From Gillisia sp. Hel_I_86 (GTDB lineage Bacteria; Bacteroidota; Bacteroidia; Flavobacteriales; Flavobacteriaceae), in contig NZ_VISE01000001.1 of assembly GCF_007827275.1 (NCBI RefSeq), positions 3,224,001 to 3,288,000 on the forward strand: a stretch of 64,000 nt of DNA. The letters are read 5' to 3'. A program made the translations under genes and the position numbers. Of this stretch, positions 1 through 8,125 are shown in pieces. How positions within the stretch are numbered: position 1 is the stretch's first letter; every line of letters begins with the position of its first letter. The notes under the pieces were generated by a model, which did no database searches, was not told the origin of the DNA, and saw only the letters and a list, made by a program, of their open reading frames with translations.

Positions 1-535
1 GTGAAGGCGCTTCCAGATGTAATTGTTTTGCTAAAACTCTTCCAAAACCACTGGCATCTATAATGAATCCTGCATGTATTTCGGTAAGTTCTCCATTGGA
101 ATTTCTAACAATGGTTTTAGAACGACTGCCTTCAAATTCGACACTTTTCACCTCTGTATCAAACAAGATCTTAACGCCTTTTCGTTGTGCTTCTTGCGCT
201 AAGCAATTGTCAAAGTCGGCTCGGGGAACCTGCCAGGTCCAATCCCAACCTTCACCATGCTTTTCTGAGAAATCAAATTCTCCTATTTTTTCATCTTTAA
301 TAAAACGAGCTCCGAATTTCTTTTGAAATCCAGCTTTCTTAACAGCTTCCAATAACCCGGCTTCTTCCAGGTTATCCATGCACTGCGGAATTAAACTCTC
401 CCCAATTTGAAACCTGGGAAAAGTAGCTTTTTCGACCACTAGCACCTTTATTCCTTGATTATGAAGATAAGAGGCAGAGACCATTCCTGAGGGACCTGCG
501 CCAATAATAAGAATTTCTGCAATTTCCTTTTTCAT
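1..535 (-). CDS. FAD-dependent oxidoreductase (halogenase/monooxygenase-like), C-terminus cut by window edge
   Basis: The reading frame is open from the ATG at 535 to the left edge, giving about 178 N-terminal residues. The product starts with a Rossmann dinucleotide-binding motif (IGAGPSG, residues 11-17), then the VVEK strand end, an FxxGESL segment and a VPRADFD segment. These are typical of the FAD-binding monooxygenase / flavin-dependent halogenase / geranylgeranyl-reductase-like superfamily. The catalytic half lies outside the window, so halogenation cannot be separated from hydroxylation or reduction. It is divergent from the ammonia-lyase gene with a 94-bp gap, and enzymes of this type are common in flexirubin loci. 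Tailoring of the aryl head group is an inference from that context. Confidence 0.85.
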   Translation of the reverse strand, partial: MKKEIAEILIIGAGPSGMVSASYLHNQGIKVLVVEKATFPRFQIGESLIPQCMDNLEEAGLLEAVKKAGFQKKFGARFIKDEKIGEFDFSEKHGEGWDWTWQVPRADFDNCLAQEAQRKGVKILFDTEVKSVEFEGSRSKTIVRNSNGELTEIHAGFIIDASGFGRVLAKQLHLEAPS

Positions 536-553
536 TCCATTTCATTTGCGTTG

Positions 554-570
554 CAAATATAGTACATTTG
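554..570. promoter_or_regulatory. Overlapping divergent promoters between the oxidoreductase and ammonia-lyase genes
   Basis: On the minus strand 554-561 reads TATATTTG, 18 nt before the oxidoreductase ATG. On the plus strand 563-570 reads TACATTTG, about 60 nt before the lyase ATG at 630. Both match the Bacteroidota -7 consensus TAnnTTTG. For the plus strand a weak -33 (TTTC, 540-543) lies at a 19-nt spacing; the minus -33 is unclear. Two -7 boxes 1 nt apart imply competing or co-regulated transcription. Confidence 0.55.
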
Positions 571-629
571 TTAAGAGAATTAACAGTTCCTGCAAAGGAT
601 ACACTACTAATAACCCGGATTTCTATCGT

Positions 630-2162
630 ATGCTTCAAATAACAACTGCTCTTGATTTTAAAAATTTTTATGAAGTACTTTTTGAAGATTCCAAAATAAC
701 TTTGGATCCTTCGGTAATCGAAAGAATGTCCTTAAGCTTTAAATTTTTAGAGGAATTTTCTAAAAACAAAGTGATTTATGGAGTAAATACGGGATTTGGG
801 CCGATGGCTCAATACAAGATCAAGGACAAGGACAGACAAAAACTTCAATATAACCTTATAAGAAGTCATGCCTCAGGAATGGGAAAACCTATGCAGCCTT
901 TGTATGTGAAATCTTTAATGCTTGCTAGGTTAAACACCTTGGCACTAGGCAAGTCTGGAGTGCATTCTTCTGTAGTAGAAACTATGCAAAAGCTTATAAA
1001 TAAAGATATTACTCCTTTGATCTTTGAGCACGGTGGGGTAGGAGCTTCAGGAGATCTAGTGCAATTGGCACATTTGGCCTTGGTGCTTATTGGGGAAGGT
1101 GAAGTTTATTATAAGGGAGAAAAAAGAAAGACAGCAGAAGTTTTTTCAGAAGAAAATATACTACCAATTAAAATAGAGCAAAGGGAAGGCTTAGCCTTGA
1201 TGAATGGAACTTCGGCTATGACGGGGATTGGTATCGTAAATGTTATTTATGCCAAAAGGTTACTTAATTGGTCTATTTTCTGTTCTTCCGCAATCAATGA
1301 AATTGTTGAGGCTTATGATGATCATTTATCTTCAGAATTAAATGGAACAAAGCTTCATATTGGGCAGCAGGCAGTAGCTTCAAAAATGAGGGAACATTTA
1401 AAAGATTCTTCTCTTACCCGTGATAGAAATGAGCATTTATACAGCGGAAAAAATCCTGAGAATGAATATTTTGAAGAAAAAGTTCAGGAATATTATAGTT
1501 TACGTTGTGTGCCACAAATTTTGGGTCCCGTTTACGATACGATTGAACATACACAAAAAATCTTGATCGAAGAGGTGAATTCGGCAAACGACAATCCTAT
1601 AATAGATGTTGAAAGAAAACAGGTATATCACGGTGGAAATTTTCATGGAGATTATGTGTCCTTGGAAATGGATAAGCTTAAATTGGTAGTTACTAAATTA
1701 ACCATGCTTGCAGAGCGCCAATTAAATTATCTTTTGAATGACCGACTGAATAATATTTTGCCACCCTTTGTGAATTTAGGCGTTCTAGGCCTTAACTTCG
1801 GAATGCAGGGCGCACAATTTAGTGCTGTTTCTACAACAGCTGAGAACCAGATGCTTTCCAACTCCATGTATGTGCACAGTATCCCCAACAATAACGATAA
1901 TCAGGATATTGTAAGTATGGGAACCAACGCAGCCACAGTAACTAAAACAGTTATAGATAATGCTTTTGAGGTGTTAAGCGTCGAATTATTAACTATAGTA
2001 CAAGCTTTGAGGCACCTTGAAATAAAAGAAAGCTTATCTACAGCAACTCGTGAAAAATTTGAAATTTTGAATAAATTAGTTCCAAAAATAAAAGAGGATT
2101 TGCCACTTTATAAAATTCAGGAAATGATCAAGGAGTTTATTAAAACCCAAGATGCTTATTAA
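630..2162 (+). CDS. MIO-type aromatic amino acid ammonia-lyase (HAL/TAL family)
   Basis: The 510-residue protein belongs to the HAL/PAL/TAL family, which removes ammonia non-oxidatively through a self-made MIO group. The MIO triad ASG is at residues 139-141 inside GVGASGDL, and the substrate-binding stretch YGVNTGFG is near residue 50. Length fits HAL/TAL (about 510). The usual selectivity pair is Ser79-His80, the HAL-like state, so substrate cannot be read from that pair alone. No hut genes are nearby and the gene heads a pigment cluster. Tyrosine ammonia-lyases are known from flexirubin loci such as that of Flavobacterium johnsoniae, so tyrosine to p-coumarate is the likely reaction. The frame is open upstream to 546, but ATG 630 lies downstream of the TACATTTG promoter and fits the family start. 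Confidence 0.9.
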   Translation: MLQITTALDFKNFYEVLFEDSKITLDPSVIERMSLSFKFLEEFSKNKVIYGVNTGFGPMAQYKIKDKDRQKLQYNLIRSHASGMGKPMQPLYVKSLMLARLNTLALGKSGVHSSVVETMQKLINKDITPLIFEHGGVGASGDLVQLAHLALVLIGEGEVYYKGEKRKTAEVFSEENILPIKIEQREGLALMNGTSAMTGIGIVNVIYAKRLLNWSIFCSSAINEIVEAYDDHLSSELNGTKLHIGQQAVASKMREHLKDSSLTRDRNEHLYSGKNPENEYFEEKVQEYYSLRCVPQILGPVYDTIEHTQKILIEEVNSANDNPIIDVERKQVYHGGNFHGDYVSLEMDKLKLVVTKLTMLAERQLNYLLNDRLNNILPPFVNLGVLGLNFGMQGAQFSAVSTTAENQMLSNSMYVHSIPNNNDNQDIVSMGTNAATVTKTVIDNAFEVLSVELLTIVQALRHLEIKESLSTATREKFEILNKLVPKIKEDLPLYKIQEMIKEFIKTQDAY

Positions 2163-2179
2163 TAAATTTCATAATTGTC

Positions 2180-2297
2180 ATAAACTGAAAAGAGAGGTCA
2201 TTCTGAACTAGTTTCAGAATCTCATTTTCTTTTAAAGAATTTAATAAATTGAGACCCTGAAATAAATTCAGGGTGACGAAATACAATTATGACAAAA
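2180..2297. repeat. Dispersed repeat family A, copy 1 (shortened)
   Basis: The gap between the lyase and fabG holds a GTCATTCTGAAC...TTCAGAATCTCA segment followed by TGAGACCCTGAAAT and AATTCAGGGTGACG. Both halves are short inverted repeats (TTCTGAA/TTCAGAA and CCCTGAAAT/AATTCAGGG). The same two-hairpin pattern recurs at 19172-19332, 24718-24840 and 53673-53812. It is non-coding. Confidence 0.75.
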
Positions 2298-2332
2298 AAG
2301 GTTAAACATTTGAAATTTAAAGAAGGTCTAAG

Positions 2333-3070
2333 ATGAAATTAAAATATGCGTTGGTAACCGGAGGATCCCGAGGAATTGGAAAGGCCATTGCTCTTAAACT
2401 GGCAGAAGATCTAGGTTATAATATTTTGCTGAATTTTAATTCTGATGAAAATGCTGCGTTAGAAACCCAAAAATTAATTGTTGAAAAAAATGTACGTTGC
2501 GAACTTCTAAAATTTGATGTTTCCAATACCGAAGAAGTTTCACGAATACTGGAAGAATGGAGCTCTAAAAATCCAGAAAGCACTATTGAAGTACTTATAA
2601 ACAACGCGGGTATTGCAAAGGATGGTTTATTTATATGGACGAAGCCAGAAGATTGGCAATCTGTTATAAACACTTCCCTTAATGGCTTTTATAATTGCTC
2701 TCAGGCGGTTTTAAAAAATATGCTCACCCACCGCTATGGGCGCATTATCAATATTGTTTCACTTTCGGGGCTTAAGGGGAATCCGGGTCAAGTAAACTAT
2801 TCTGCTGCAAAAGGCGCTGTGATCGCAGCAACTAAAGCATTAGCTCAAGAAATAGGGAAAAGAAAAGTCACAGTAAATGCAGTAGCTCCTGGTTTTATAA
2901 AGTCTGATATGACAGCCGATTTTGACGAAACCAGTCTTAAAAAAATAATCCCATTACATAGGTTTGGTGAAACAGAGGAAGTGGCAAATCTGGTTTCTTT
3001 TCTTGCTTCAGAAAAGTCGTCTTATATTACAGGAGAAATTATCAATATCAATGGCGGTTTGTATTCTTAA
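2333..3070 (+). CDS. fabG: 3-oxoacyl-ACP reductase, FabG-type short-chain dehydrogenase
   Basis: This 245-residue classical SDR would reduce the beta-keto group on the ACP-bound polyene with NADPH. Visible motifs are the cofactor loop TGGSRGIG (9-16), NNAG (90-93) and the catalytic triad Ser143, Tyr156, Lys160 (YSAAK). The C-terminal GEIININGGLYS is the usual FabG ending. It precedes the acyltransferase by 2 nt, so they are co-transcribed. A dedicated ketoreductase (ApeQ role) is expected in aryl polyene loci; the choice over a housekeeping FabG rests on position. Confidence 0.92.
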   Translation: MKLKYALVTGGSRGIGKAIALKLAEDLGYNILLNFNSDENAALETQKLIVEKNVRCELLKFDVSNTEEVSRILEEWSSKNPESTIEVLINNAGIAKDGLFIWTKPEDWQSVINTSLNGFYNCSQAVLKNMLTHRYGRIINIVSLSGLKGNPGQVNYSAAKGAVIAATKALAQEIGKRKVTVNAVAPGFIKSDMTADFDETSLKKIIPLHRFGETEEVANLVSFLASEKSSYITGEIININGGLYS

Positions 3071-3072
3071 CT

Positions 3073-3957
3073 ATGGCAGAATGGAAAGGACAATCTAGGG
3101 GCACCGTTCTAGGATTTAGGATCTATGTCTTTATAATAAAGACTTTCGGATTGTATGCCTCTTATTTTGTACTCCTATTTGTTGCTGCCTATTTCATTTT
3201 TTTTTCCTTCAACTCTACAAAAAGCACGTACTATCTTTTCCGAAGAAGATTGAAATATTCAAGATTGAGTGCTGCTTTACAGGTTTATAGAAGCTATTTT
3301 ACCTTTGGAAGAATCCAGTTGGATAGAATTGCAATCGGGGCAGGTTTGAAAAATAAATACAGTTTTGAGTTTGACGGTATTCAGCATATTAATGAATTGC
3401 TGGCAAAGAAAAAAGGGGGAATCCTCTTAACCGCTCATATCGGGAATTTTAATTTGGCGCAACATTTCTTTAGTGATAAACACGATTCGGCAGTTGTAAA
3501 CCTAATTATGACCGATTTGGAACACGAAGAGATTAAGGATTATTTAGAATCGGTTACAGGAAAGGCTGCTATTAAAACGATTATTTTAAAAGACGATCTT
3601 TCTCATATTTTTCTGATGAACGATGCTTTAAAGAAAAACGAACTTTTGGTTTTTGCAGCAGACAGGTATTATAAAAATGCCAAAACTTACACTGAAAAGT
3701 TGCTTGGCAAAACGGTTCAATTCCCACAGGGTCCTTTTAAACTTGCAGCACGCAACCAGATACAGGTGTTGTTTGTACATATAATGAGGGAAAAAGATTT
3801 TCATTATCATTTTTATGCAAGACCTTATGAAGGAACTTCAGATTCCCCAAAAGAATTATTAAAAGCCTATCTTGGAGACTTGGAAGGGATGGTGGGAAAA
3901 TACCCGCATCAATGGTATAATTATTACGATTATTGGAACGATTTCAACCCCTCATAG
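3073..3957 (+). CDS. LpxL/HtrB-family acyltransferase
   Basis: The 294-residue protein has an N-terminal hydrophobic segment (about 15-47) and resembles lipid A lauroyl/myristoyl-type acyltransferases that act at the inner membrane. The catalytic His is in TAHIGNFN (His122). The acidic residue usual in the HX4D/E motif is Asn127 here. The C-terminal QWYNYYDYWND is typical of the family. Such genes are regular members of aryl polyene and flexirubin clusters, where they probably attach the polyene acyl chain to a lipid acceptor; that role is inferred. Start ATG 3073 lies 2 nt after the fabG stop. Confidence 0.8.
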   Translation: MAEWKGQSRGTVLGFRIYVFIIKTFGLYASYFVLLFVAAYFIFFSFNSTKSTYYLFRRRLKYSRLSAALQVYRSYFTFGRIQLDRIAIGAGLKNKYSFEFDGIQHINELLAKKKGGILLTAHIGNFNLAQHFFSDKHDSAVVNLIMTDLEHEEIKDYLESVTGKAAIKTIILKDDLSHIFLMNDALKKNELLVFAADRYYKNAKTYTEKLLGKTVQFPQGPFKLAARNQIQVLFVHIMREKDFHYHFYARPYEGTSDSPKELLKAYLGDLEGMVGKYPHQWYNYYDYWNDFNPS

Positions 3958-4006
3958 AGGGTTTGATTATCTGTTCTATTGGTTATCTTTATATCTCAAA
4001 TTTAAA

Positions 4007-4090
4007 AATATTATCCAATTTATACCTCAAAAGTCTAGCACCGGGGTTATTGATATTAAAGTTTATGACACAGAACTTACTAACAGAACC
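4007..4090 (+). pseudogene. Relic of a second dehydratase N-terminus just upstream of the dehydratase gene
   Basis: In the frame starting at 4007 this segment reads NIIQFIPQK and, further on, YDTELTNRT. It aligns without gaps over 27 codons to residues 16-42 of the next gene (RIIQLIPQK ... YTELTGKT, from 4110), with an offset of 100 nt. Several conserved codons differ only at the third base, which suggests the copy was once coding. It has no start of its own, lies in another frame, and its end overlaps the true start at 4065. Confidence 0.45.
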
Positions 4091-4514
4091 TATTTTAGAT
4101 CCTCAACGAATTATTCAGCTTATTCCACAGAAACCACCTTTTGTGATGGTAGACTCTTTATTTGTATATACCGAACTTACAGGCAAAACAGGATTTCTAA
4201 TTCCAATCGACAATATTTTAGTTGAAGACGGGCGCTTTTCTGAGGCTGGCCTAATTGAACACATGGCGCAAAGTATGTCGTTACATCGCGGGTATCAAGG
4301 GTTTTTGTCTGGTTTAGATAAACCAAAAACAGGATTTATTGGAGCTATAACAACTCTTGAAATAAAATCTTTACCTAAAGCTGGTTCCAAGCTTATCACA
4401 AATGTTGAAATTTTAAAAGAAGTAATGGGTGTGACCCTTGTAGTTGCAGAAACCTTGAATGAAAAAGGAGAAGTTGTAGCAACATCAGAAATGAAAACAG
4501 TAACGGTAGAATAA
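4065..4514 (+). CDS. Hotdog-fold 3-hydroxyacyl-ACP dehydratase, ApeP-like
   Basis: The 149-residue protein has the FabA/FabZ-like features IPQKPPFVMVD (20-30) and LIEHMAQS (63-70). Glu65 matches the catalytic acid of FabZ, but the position of the FabZ His (14 residues upstream) is Ile51 with Asn50 beside it. It therefore probably needs a partner that supplies His; the second dehydratase of the cluster (10623) has the reverse pattern. Start ATG 4065 is chosen because the longer frame from 3933 would run through the acyltransferase tail and the relic copy. It is directly followed by the thioesterase (TAA then ATG). Confidence 0.8.
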   Translation: MTQNLLTEPILDPQRIIQLIPQKPPFVMVDSLFVYTELTGKTGFLIPIDNILVEDGRFSEAGLIEHMAQSMSLHRGYQGFLSGLDKPKTGFIGAITTLEIKSLPKAGSKLITNVEILKEVMGVTLVVAETLNEKGEVVATSEMKTVTVE

Positions 4515-4934
4515 ATGTCCTCAAAGTCCCTTAAATCCCGAATCCAGCTCAAAGTAAGATTCAATGAATGCGATCCTTTACAGATCGTTTGGCATGGAAA
4601 TTATTTAAAATATTTCGAAGATGGAAGAGAGGATTTTTGTATCCAGCACGGAATTTCTTATTTGGATATGAAAGAGTACGACCTTGCAACACCTATTATA
4701 AAATCAAATTGTGAGCATAAACTGCCGTTACAATATGGCGACACTTTTGAGGTGGAAACAAGCTTCCATCCTGTAGATGCCGCGAAATTGGTTTTCACCT
4801 ATAAAATTTTTAAAGATGATAAATTGGTTTGCATTGGCGAAACAACGCAGGTTTTTCTCAATGAAAGCCAAGAACTTGTATTGATTGCTCCCCCATTTTT
4901 CTTAGATTGGAAAAAGAAAATGGACTTGATTTAA
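4515..4934 (+). CDS. YbgC-like hotdog acyl-CoA/ACP thioesterase
   Basis: This 139-residue single-hotdog protein carries the 4HBT signature NECDPLQIVWHGNY, with catalytic Asp20 and His27 as in YbgC. It probably hydrolyses thioesters, either releasing the finished polyene chain or proofreading stalled ACP intermediates. It starts immediately after the dehydratase stop, and its own stop touches the next start, so translation is coupled. Aryl polyene loci usually contain a thioesterase of this class (ApeK role). Substrate is inferred. Confidence 0.85.
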   Translation: MSSKSLKSRIQLKVRFNECDPLQIVWHGNYLKYFEDGREDFCIQHGISYLDMKEYDLATPIIKSNCEHKLPLQYGDTFEVETSFHPVDAAKLVFTYKIFKDDKLVCIGETTQVFLNESQELVLIAPPFFLDWKKKMDLI

Positions 4935-6077
4935 ATGATGGATATTTTATTACAGGAAGATTCAATTATCTCCCCACTTGGTTTTTCTACTTCAGAAAAT
5001 ATAAAAGCGATTAAAGCTGGGATTTCTGGGCTTCAATTTCATGAAAATTCGAGGTTCGAAAAAGGAGGTTATTATGCAGGAATCATTGATAAAACTTGGT
5101 TAGCTGATAATTTTTCTAAAATTGGTGATCCTACAAAATTCACAAAATTGGAGCAAATGATGTTGCTCGCAACCCATAGTGTTCTAAATAATAATCAGTT
5201 AGATCTAAGTGAAACAGCCCTTATAATTTCCAGTACCAAGGGAAATATAGATTTGTTGGACAATCCACAAAATTTTTCCAAGGATCGGGCAAGTTTAAAT
5301 TCCCTGGCCAAGATTATTCAGGCATTTTTTGGTTTTAAGCTTCAACCAATTATTGTTTCCAATGCTTGTATTTCAGGAGGACTGGCAGTTGCAATTGCGA
5401 AAAGATTTATACAGGCCGGGAAATTTAATAATGCACTAGTTGTTGCAGGAGATCGGGTTTCCGACTTTGTAGTCTCCGGATTTCAATCTTTTCAGGCGTT
5501 GAGTGCTAAGCCTTGTCGACCCTTTTCAATTAATAGGGATGGGATTAGTTTGGGGGAAGGAGCCGCAGCAATTTTAGTAAGCAATATGAAGAGAGAAGGC
5601 GATAATATCAGTTTGATTGGTGATGCTTCAGCGAATGATGCCAATCATATTTCCGGTCCTTCGAGAACCGGGGAAGGTTTGTATAAAAGTATTCAGCAGG
5701 CTTTAAAGGAAGCAAAACTATCATCTTCAGAAATAGAATATGTTTCGGCTCACGGAACTGCAACTTTATTTAATGACGAGATGGAAGCGGTTGCCTTTAA
5801 TAGGGCAGGCTTAGCCCATGTTCCCTTAAATAGTTTTAAAGCTTATTATGGACATACCTTGGGCGCTTCGGCTCTTATAGAAACCATTCTTACCAAACAT
5901 TCATTGCTTAATAATGAATTATATCCTTCGCTTAATTTCGAAGAGTTAGGTGTTTCAAAAGCACTCAATATAATTCAGAAGATCAAAAATAAAGAACTTC
6001 AAACAGCATTAAAAACAGCTTCTGGCTTTGGGGGCTGTAATTTAGCCATGATCCTTAAAAAGAGTTTTAATGGGTAA
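4935..6077 (+). CDS. Beta-ketoacyl-ACP synthase with complete catalytic triad
   Basis: The 380-residue protein has thiolase fold landmarks and a full Cys-His-His triad: Cys145 in SNACISGG, His273 in AHGTAT and His307 in GHTLGAS. It should catalyse decarboxylative condensation of malonyl-ACP with the growing chain. It diverges from FabF in its N-terminus and is shorter than typical FabF (about 410). It overlaps the next gene by 8 nt. Two adjacent ATGs are possible starts. The cluster has a second complete ketosynthase at 6935, so one may act in initiation or early rounds and the other in elongation; the split of labour is inference. Confidence 0.85.
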   Translation: MMDILLQEDSIISPLGFSTSENIKAIKAGISGLQFHENSRFEKGGYYAGIIDKTWLADNFSKIGDPTKFTKLEQMMLLATHSVLNNNQLDLSETALIISSTKGNIDLLDNPQNFSKDRASLNSLAKIIQAFFGFKLQPIIVSNACISGGLAVAIAKRFIQAGKFNNALVVAGDRVSDFVVSGFQSFQALSAKPCRPFSINRDGISLGEGAAAILVSNMKREGDNISLIGDASANDANHISGPSRTGEGLYKSIQQALKEAKLSSSEIEYVSAHGTATLFNDEMEAVAFNRAGLAHVPLNSFKAYYGHTLGASALIETILTKHSLLNNELYPSLNFEELGVSKALNIIQKIKNKELQTALKTASGFGGCNLAMILKKSFNG

Positions 6078-6681
6078 ATCTAGAAATCATTTTATCACCA
6101 ATTCCATTCGTATTAAGAATGAAAAGATCTTCCTGAACAAGGAAACTGTTCTCTCTTTTGATTCTGAAATAGGCTTCCCTCAATTTTTAAAAGATTCATA
6201 TAAAAAATTAGGGCTGAAATACCCAAAATATCATAAAATGGATTCGTTATGCAAATTGGGGATTTTAGGTTCTTCGGTATTATTAAAGGATCAAAATTTC
6301 GATGCAGATACCGCTTTGGTTTTTTCCAATACCTCTGCTAGCCATGATATAGACCTAAAACATAAACAATCTATGGAAAGCATTGTTTCTCCCACTGTTT
6401 TTGTATATACCTTGCCAAATATTGTTCTTGGAGAAATAAGCATTAAATATAAGCTACAAAGCGAGAATGTGTTTTTTATTGAAGATAAATTCAATGCGGA
6501 ATTATTATGGGATTATTCTGAAGCATTACTGAATTCAGGAAAAGTTTCCAGTGTGGTTTGTGGCTGGATAGAACTAAAAAATGAGCAATATGATGTACTT
6601 TTGTGCCTGGTTTCAAATAATGGTGAGATCCCGTTTACCAAAGATAACTTAGAGGAATTATACAAATTTGAAAATGAGTGA
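6070..6681 (+). CDS. Short ketosynthase-like protein without catalytic residues
   Basis: The 203-residue protein resembles the N-terminal half of a ketosynthase. The stretch SPTVFVYTLPNIVLGEISIK matches the region ahead of the KS active site (N-P-x...N...G...I), but there is no nucleophilic Cys and the His-containing C-terminal half is absent. It sits between a complete KS and the ACP, overlapping each by 8 nt, so it is unlikely to be a dying relic: the frame is intact and translation appears coupled. It may be a structural partner of a KS or an ACP-docking subunit. Function is unknown. Confidence 0.65.
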   Translation: MGKSRNHFITNSIRIKNEKIFLNKETVLSFDSEIGFPQFLKDSYKKLGLKYPKYHKMDSLCKLGILGSSVLLKDQNFDADTALVFSNTSASHDIDLKHKQSMESIVSPTVFVYTLPNIVLGEISIKYKLQSENVFFIEDKFNAELLWDYSEALLNSGKVSSVVCGWIELKNEQYDVLLCLVSNNGEIPFTKDNLEELYKFENE

Positions 6682-6931
6682 TTTACGCACAGAGCTTAAA
6701 CAAAGTATTATAGAACAACTCAATCTAGAAGAATTAAACATTGAAGATATAGACAACGATGATGCTCTTTTTGGAGACGGATTGGGATTGGATTCTATTG
6801 ATGCATTGGAGTTAATCGTGTTGCTGGAGAAAGATTACGGAATTAAATTGACCGATCCCGACCAAGCAAAAGAAATCTTTCTTTCCATTAATAAAATGGC
6901 AGGATATATAGAATCGCACCGAACTAAATAG
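6674..6931 (+). CDS. Acyl carrier protein of the polyene pathway
   Basis: The 85-residue ACP carries the phosphopantetheine site in GLDSIDALEL, with Ser41 as the attachment residue, followed by an acidic helix. A TTG at 6668 also lies in frame, but ATG 6674 is preferred because it leaves the usual ACP N-terminus and an 8-nt overlap with the preceding gene. Position between the short KS-like gene and the FabF-like KS points to a dedicated carrier for the polyene rather than the housekeeping AcpP. Confidence 0.9.
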   Translation: MSDLRTELKQSIIEQLNLEELNIEDIDNDDALFGDGLGLDSIDALELIVLLEKDYGIKLTDPDQAKEIFLSINKMAGYIESHRTK

Positions 6932-6934
6932 TCC

Positions 6935-8125
6935 ATGAATAAAGGAGTTGCCGTAACAGGAATGGGAATTGTTTCGGCCTTGGGCAACGGGGTAGAAGAA
7001 AATTTTAATGCGTTAATTAAATCACTAGACGGTCTTTCCTTTCCTGAAATTTTAAATACCAAACATACCCACCTTCCTGTAGGGGAAATAAAAGTCCCTA
7101 ATTCCGATTTTGAAAAGAAACTTCAATTAGAAGGGGATCATTCATACACTCGCGCTACCTTCCTAGGAATAATTGCAGCTAAAGAAGCTATAAAATCTTC
7201 TGGTTTAACCCAAAAAGAGTTACTTGCTACAGGTTTTATTTCGGGTTCTAGCGTAGGTGGCATGGATGCTACGGAAAAGTATTATTTGGAATACGAAAGT
7301 TCTACTGCACATCATCAATTTATCGCTGCCCAACATCCCGGGTTTACGACAAAAAAGATTTCCGGATTTCTTGATATAAAGGGTTTTACCACCACTATTA
7401 GTACAGCATGCTCCTCAGGTGCCAATGCGATCATGCTGGGTGCTAGACTTATTAAGGCAGGGGAATTGGATCGTGTGATTGTGGGAGGGACAGATTGTTT
7501 AACAAAATTCACGCTAAATGGATTCAATTCATTAAAAATTCTTTCCGAAGAAAAATGCAAAGCTTTTGATGATTCAAGAAATGGGTTGAATTTAGGGGAA
7601 GGTGCTGCTTATCTAGTTTTGGAAGCAGAACATTTAATAAAAGACAAAAAAGTACTTGGTCGGGTACTTGGTTATGGCAATGCAAATGACGCTTACCATC
7701 AAACCGCATCTTCCGCAACAGGTGAGGGCGCCTATAGAGCGATGAAGGATGCGTTTGAAATTGCTGGTACCGCTGCTGAAAAGATAGATTATATCAATGC
7801 GCATGGAACTGCAACCAGAAACAACGATCTTTCAGAGAGCAATGCCTTGAAGCAAATTTTTGGTTCAGAAGTTCCAGATTTTAGTTCTACCAAGGCCTTT
7901 ACCGGCCACATCTTAGCTGCGGCTGGAGCACTGGAAGCGGTGTTTAGTATTTTATCCCTTCAGAATAATGTGATTTTCCCTAATTTGAATTTTGCGACAC
8001 CAATGCAGGAATCAGGATTACTCCCAATAACCAAAGTAAAGCACAAACCAATTAATTATGTGCTTTCCAATTCTTTTGGTTTTGGAGGGAATTGTACGTC
8101 ATTAATCTTCAGTAAAAATGAGTAA
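6935..8125 (+). CDS. FabF-like beta-ketoacyl-ACP synthase, ApeO-like
   Basis: This 396-residue KAS II-type enzyme has a complete triad: Cys159 in STACSSG, His290 in AHGTAT and His325 in TGHILAAAG. It also has the C-terminal NSFGFGGNC loop. It would elongate the ACP-bound polyene. It overlaps by 8 nt with a ketosynthase-like gene that has lost the Cys, the classic KS/chain-length-factor arrangement of type II PKS. By analogy with ApeO-ApeC, the two proteins probably form a heterodimer. Confidence 0.9.
   Translation: MNKGVAVTGMGIVSALGNGVEENFNALIKSLDGLSFPEILNTKHTHLPVGEIKVPNSDFEKKLQLEGDHSYTRATFLGIIAAKEAIKSSGLTQKELLATGFISGSSVGGMDATEKYYLEYESSTAHHQFIAAQHPGFTTKKISGFLDIKGFTTTISTACSSGANAIMLGARLIKAGELDRVIVGGTDCLTKFTLNGFNSLKILSEEKCKAFDDSRNGLNLGEGAAYLVLEAEHLIKDKKVLGRVLGYGNANDAYHQTASSATGEGAYRAMKDAFEIAGTAAEKIDYINAHGTATRNNDLSESNALKQIFGSEVPDFSSTKAFTGHILAAAGALEAVFSILSLQNNVIFPNLNFATPMQESGLLPITKVKHKPINYVLSNSFGFGGNCTSLIFSKNE

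Noticed and set aside
3872-4225. A 117-codon frame between the acyltransferase and dehydratase genes
   Set aside because: It overlaps both in other frames, and its only protein-like part is the relic copy reported at 4007-4090.
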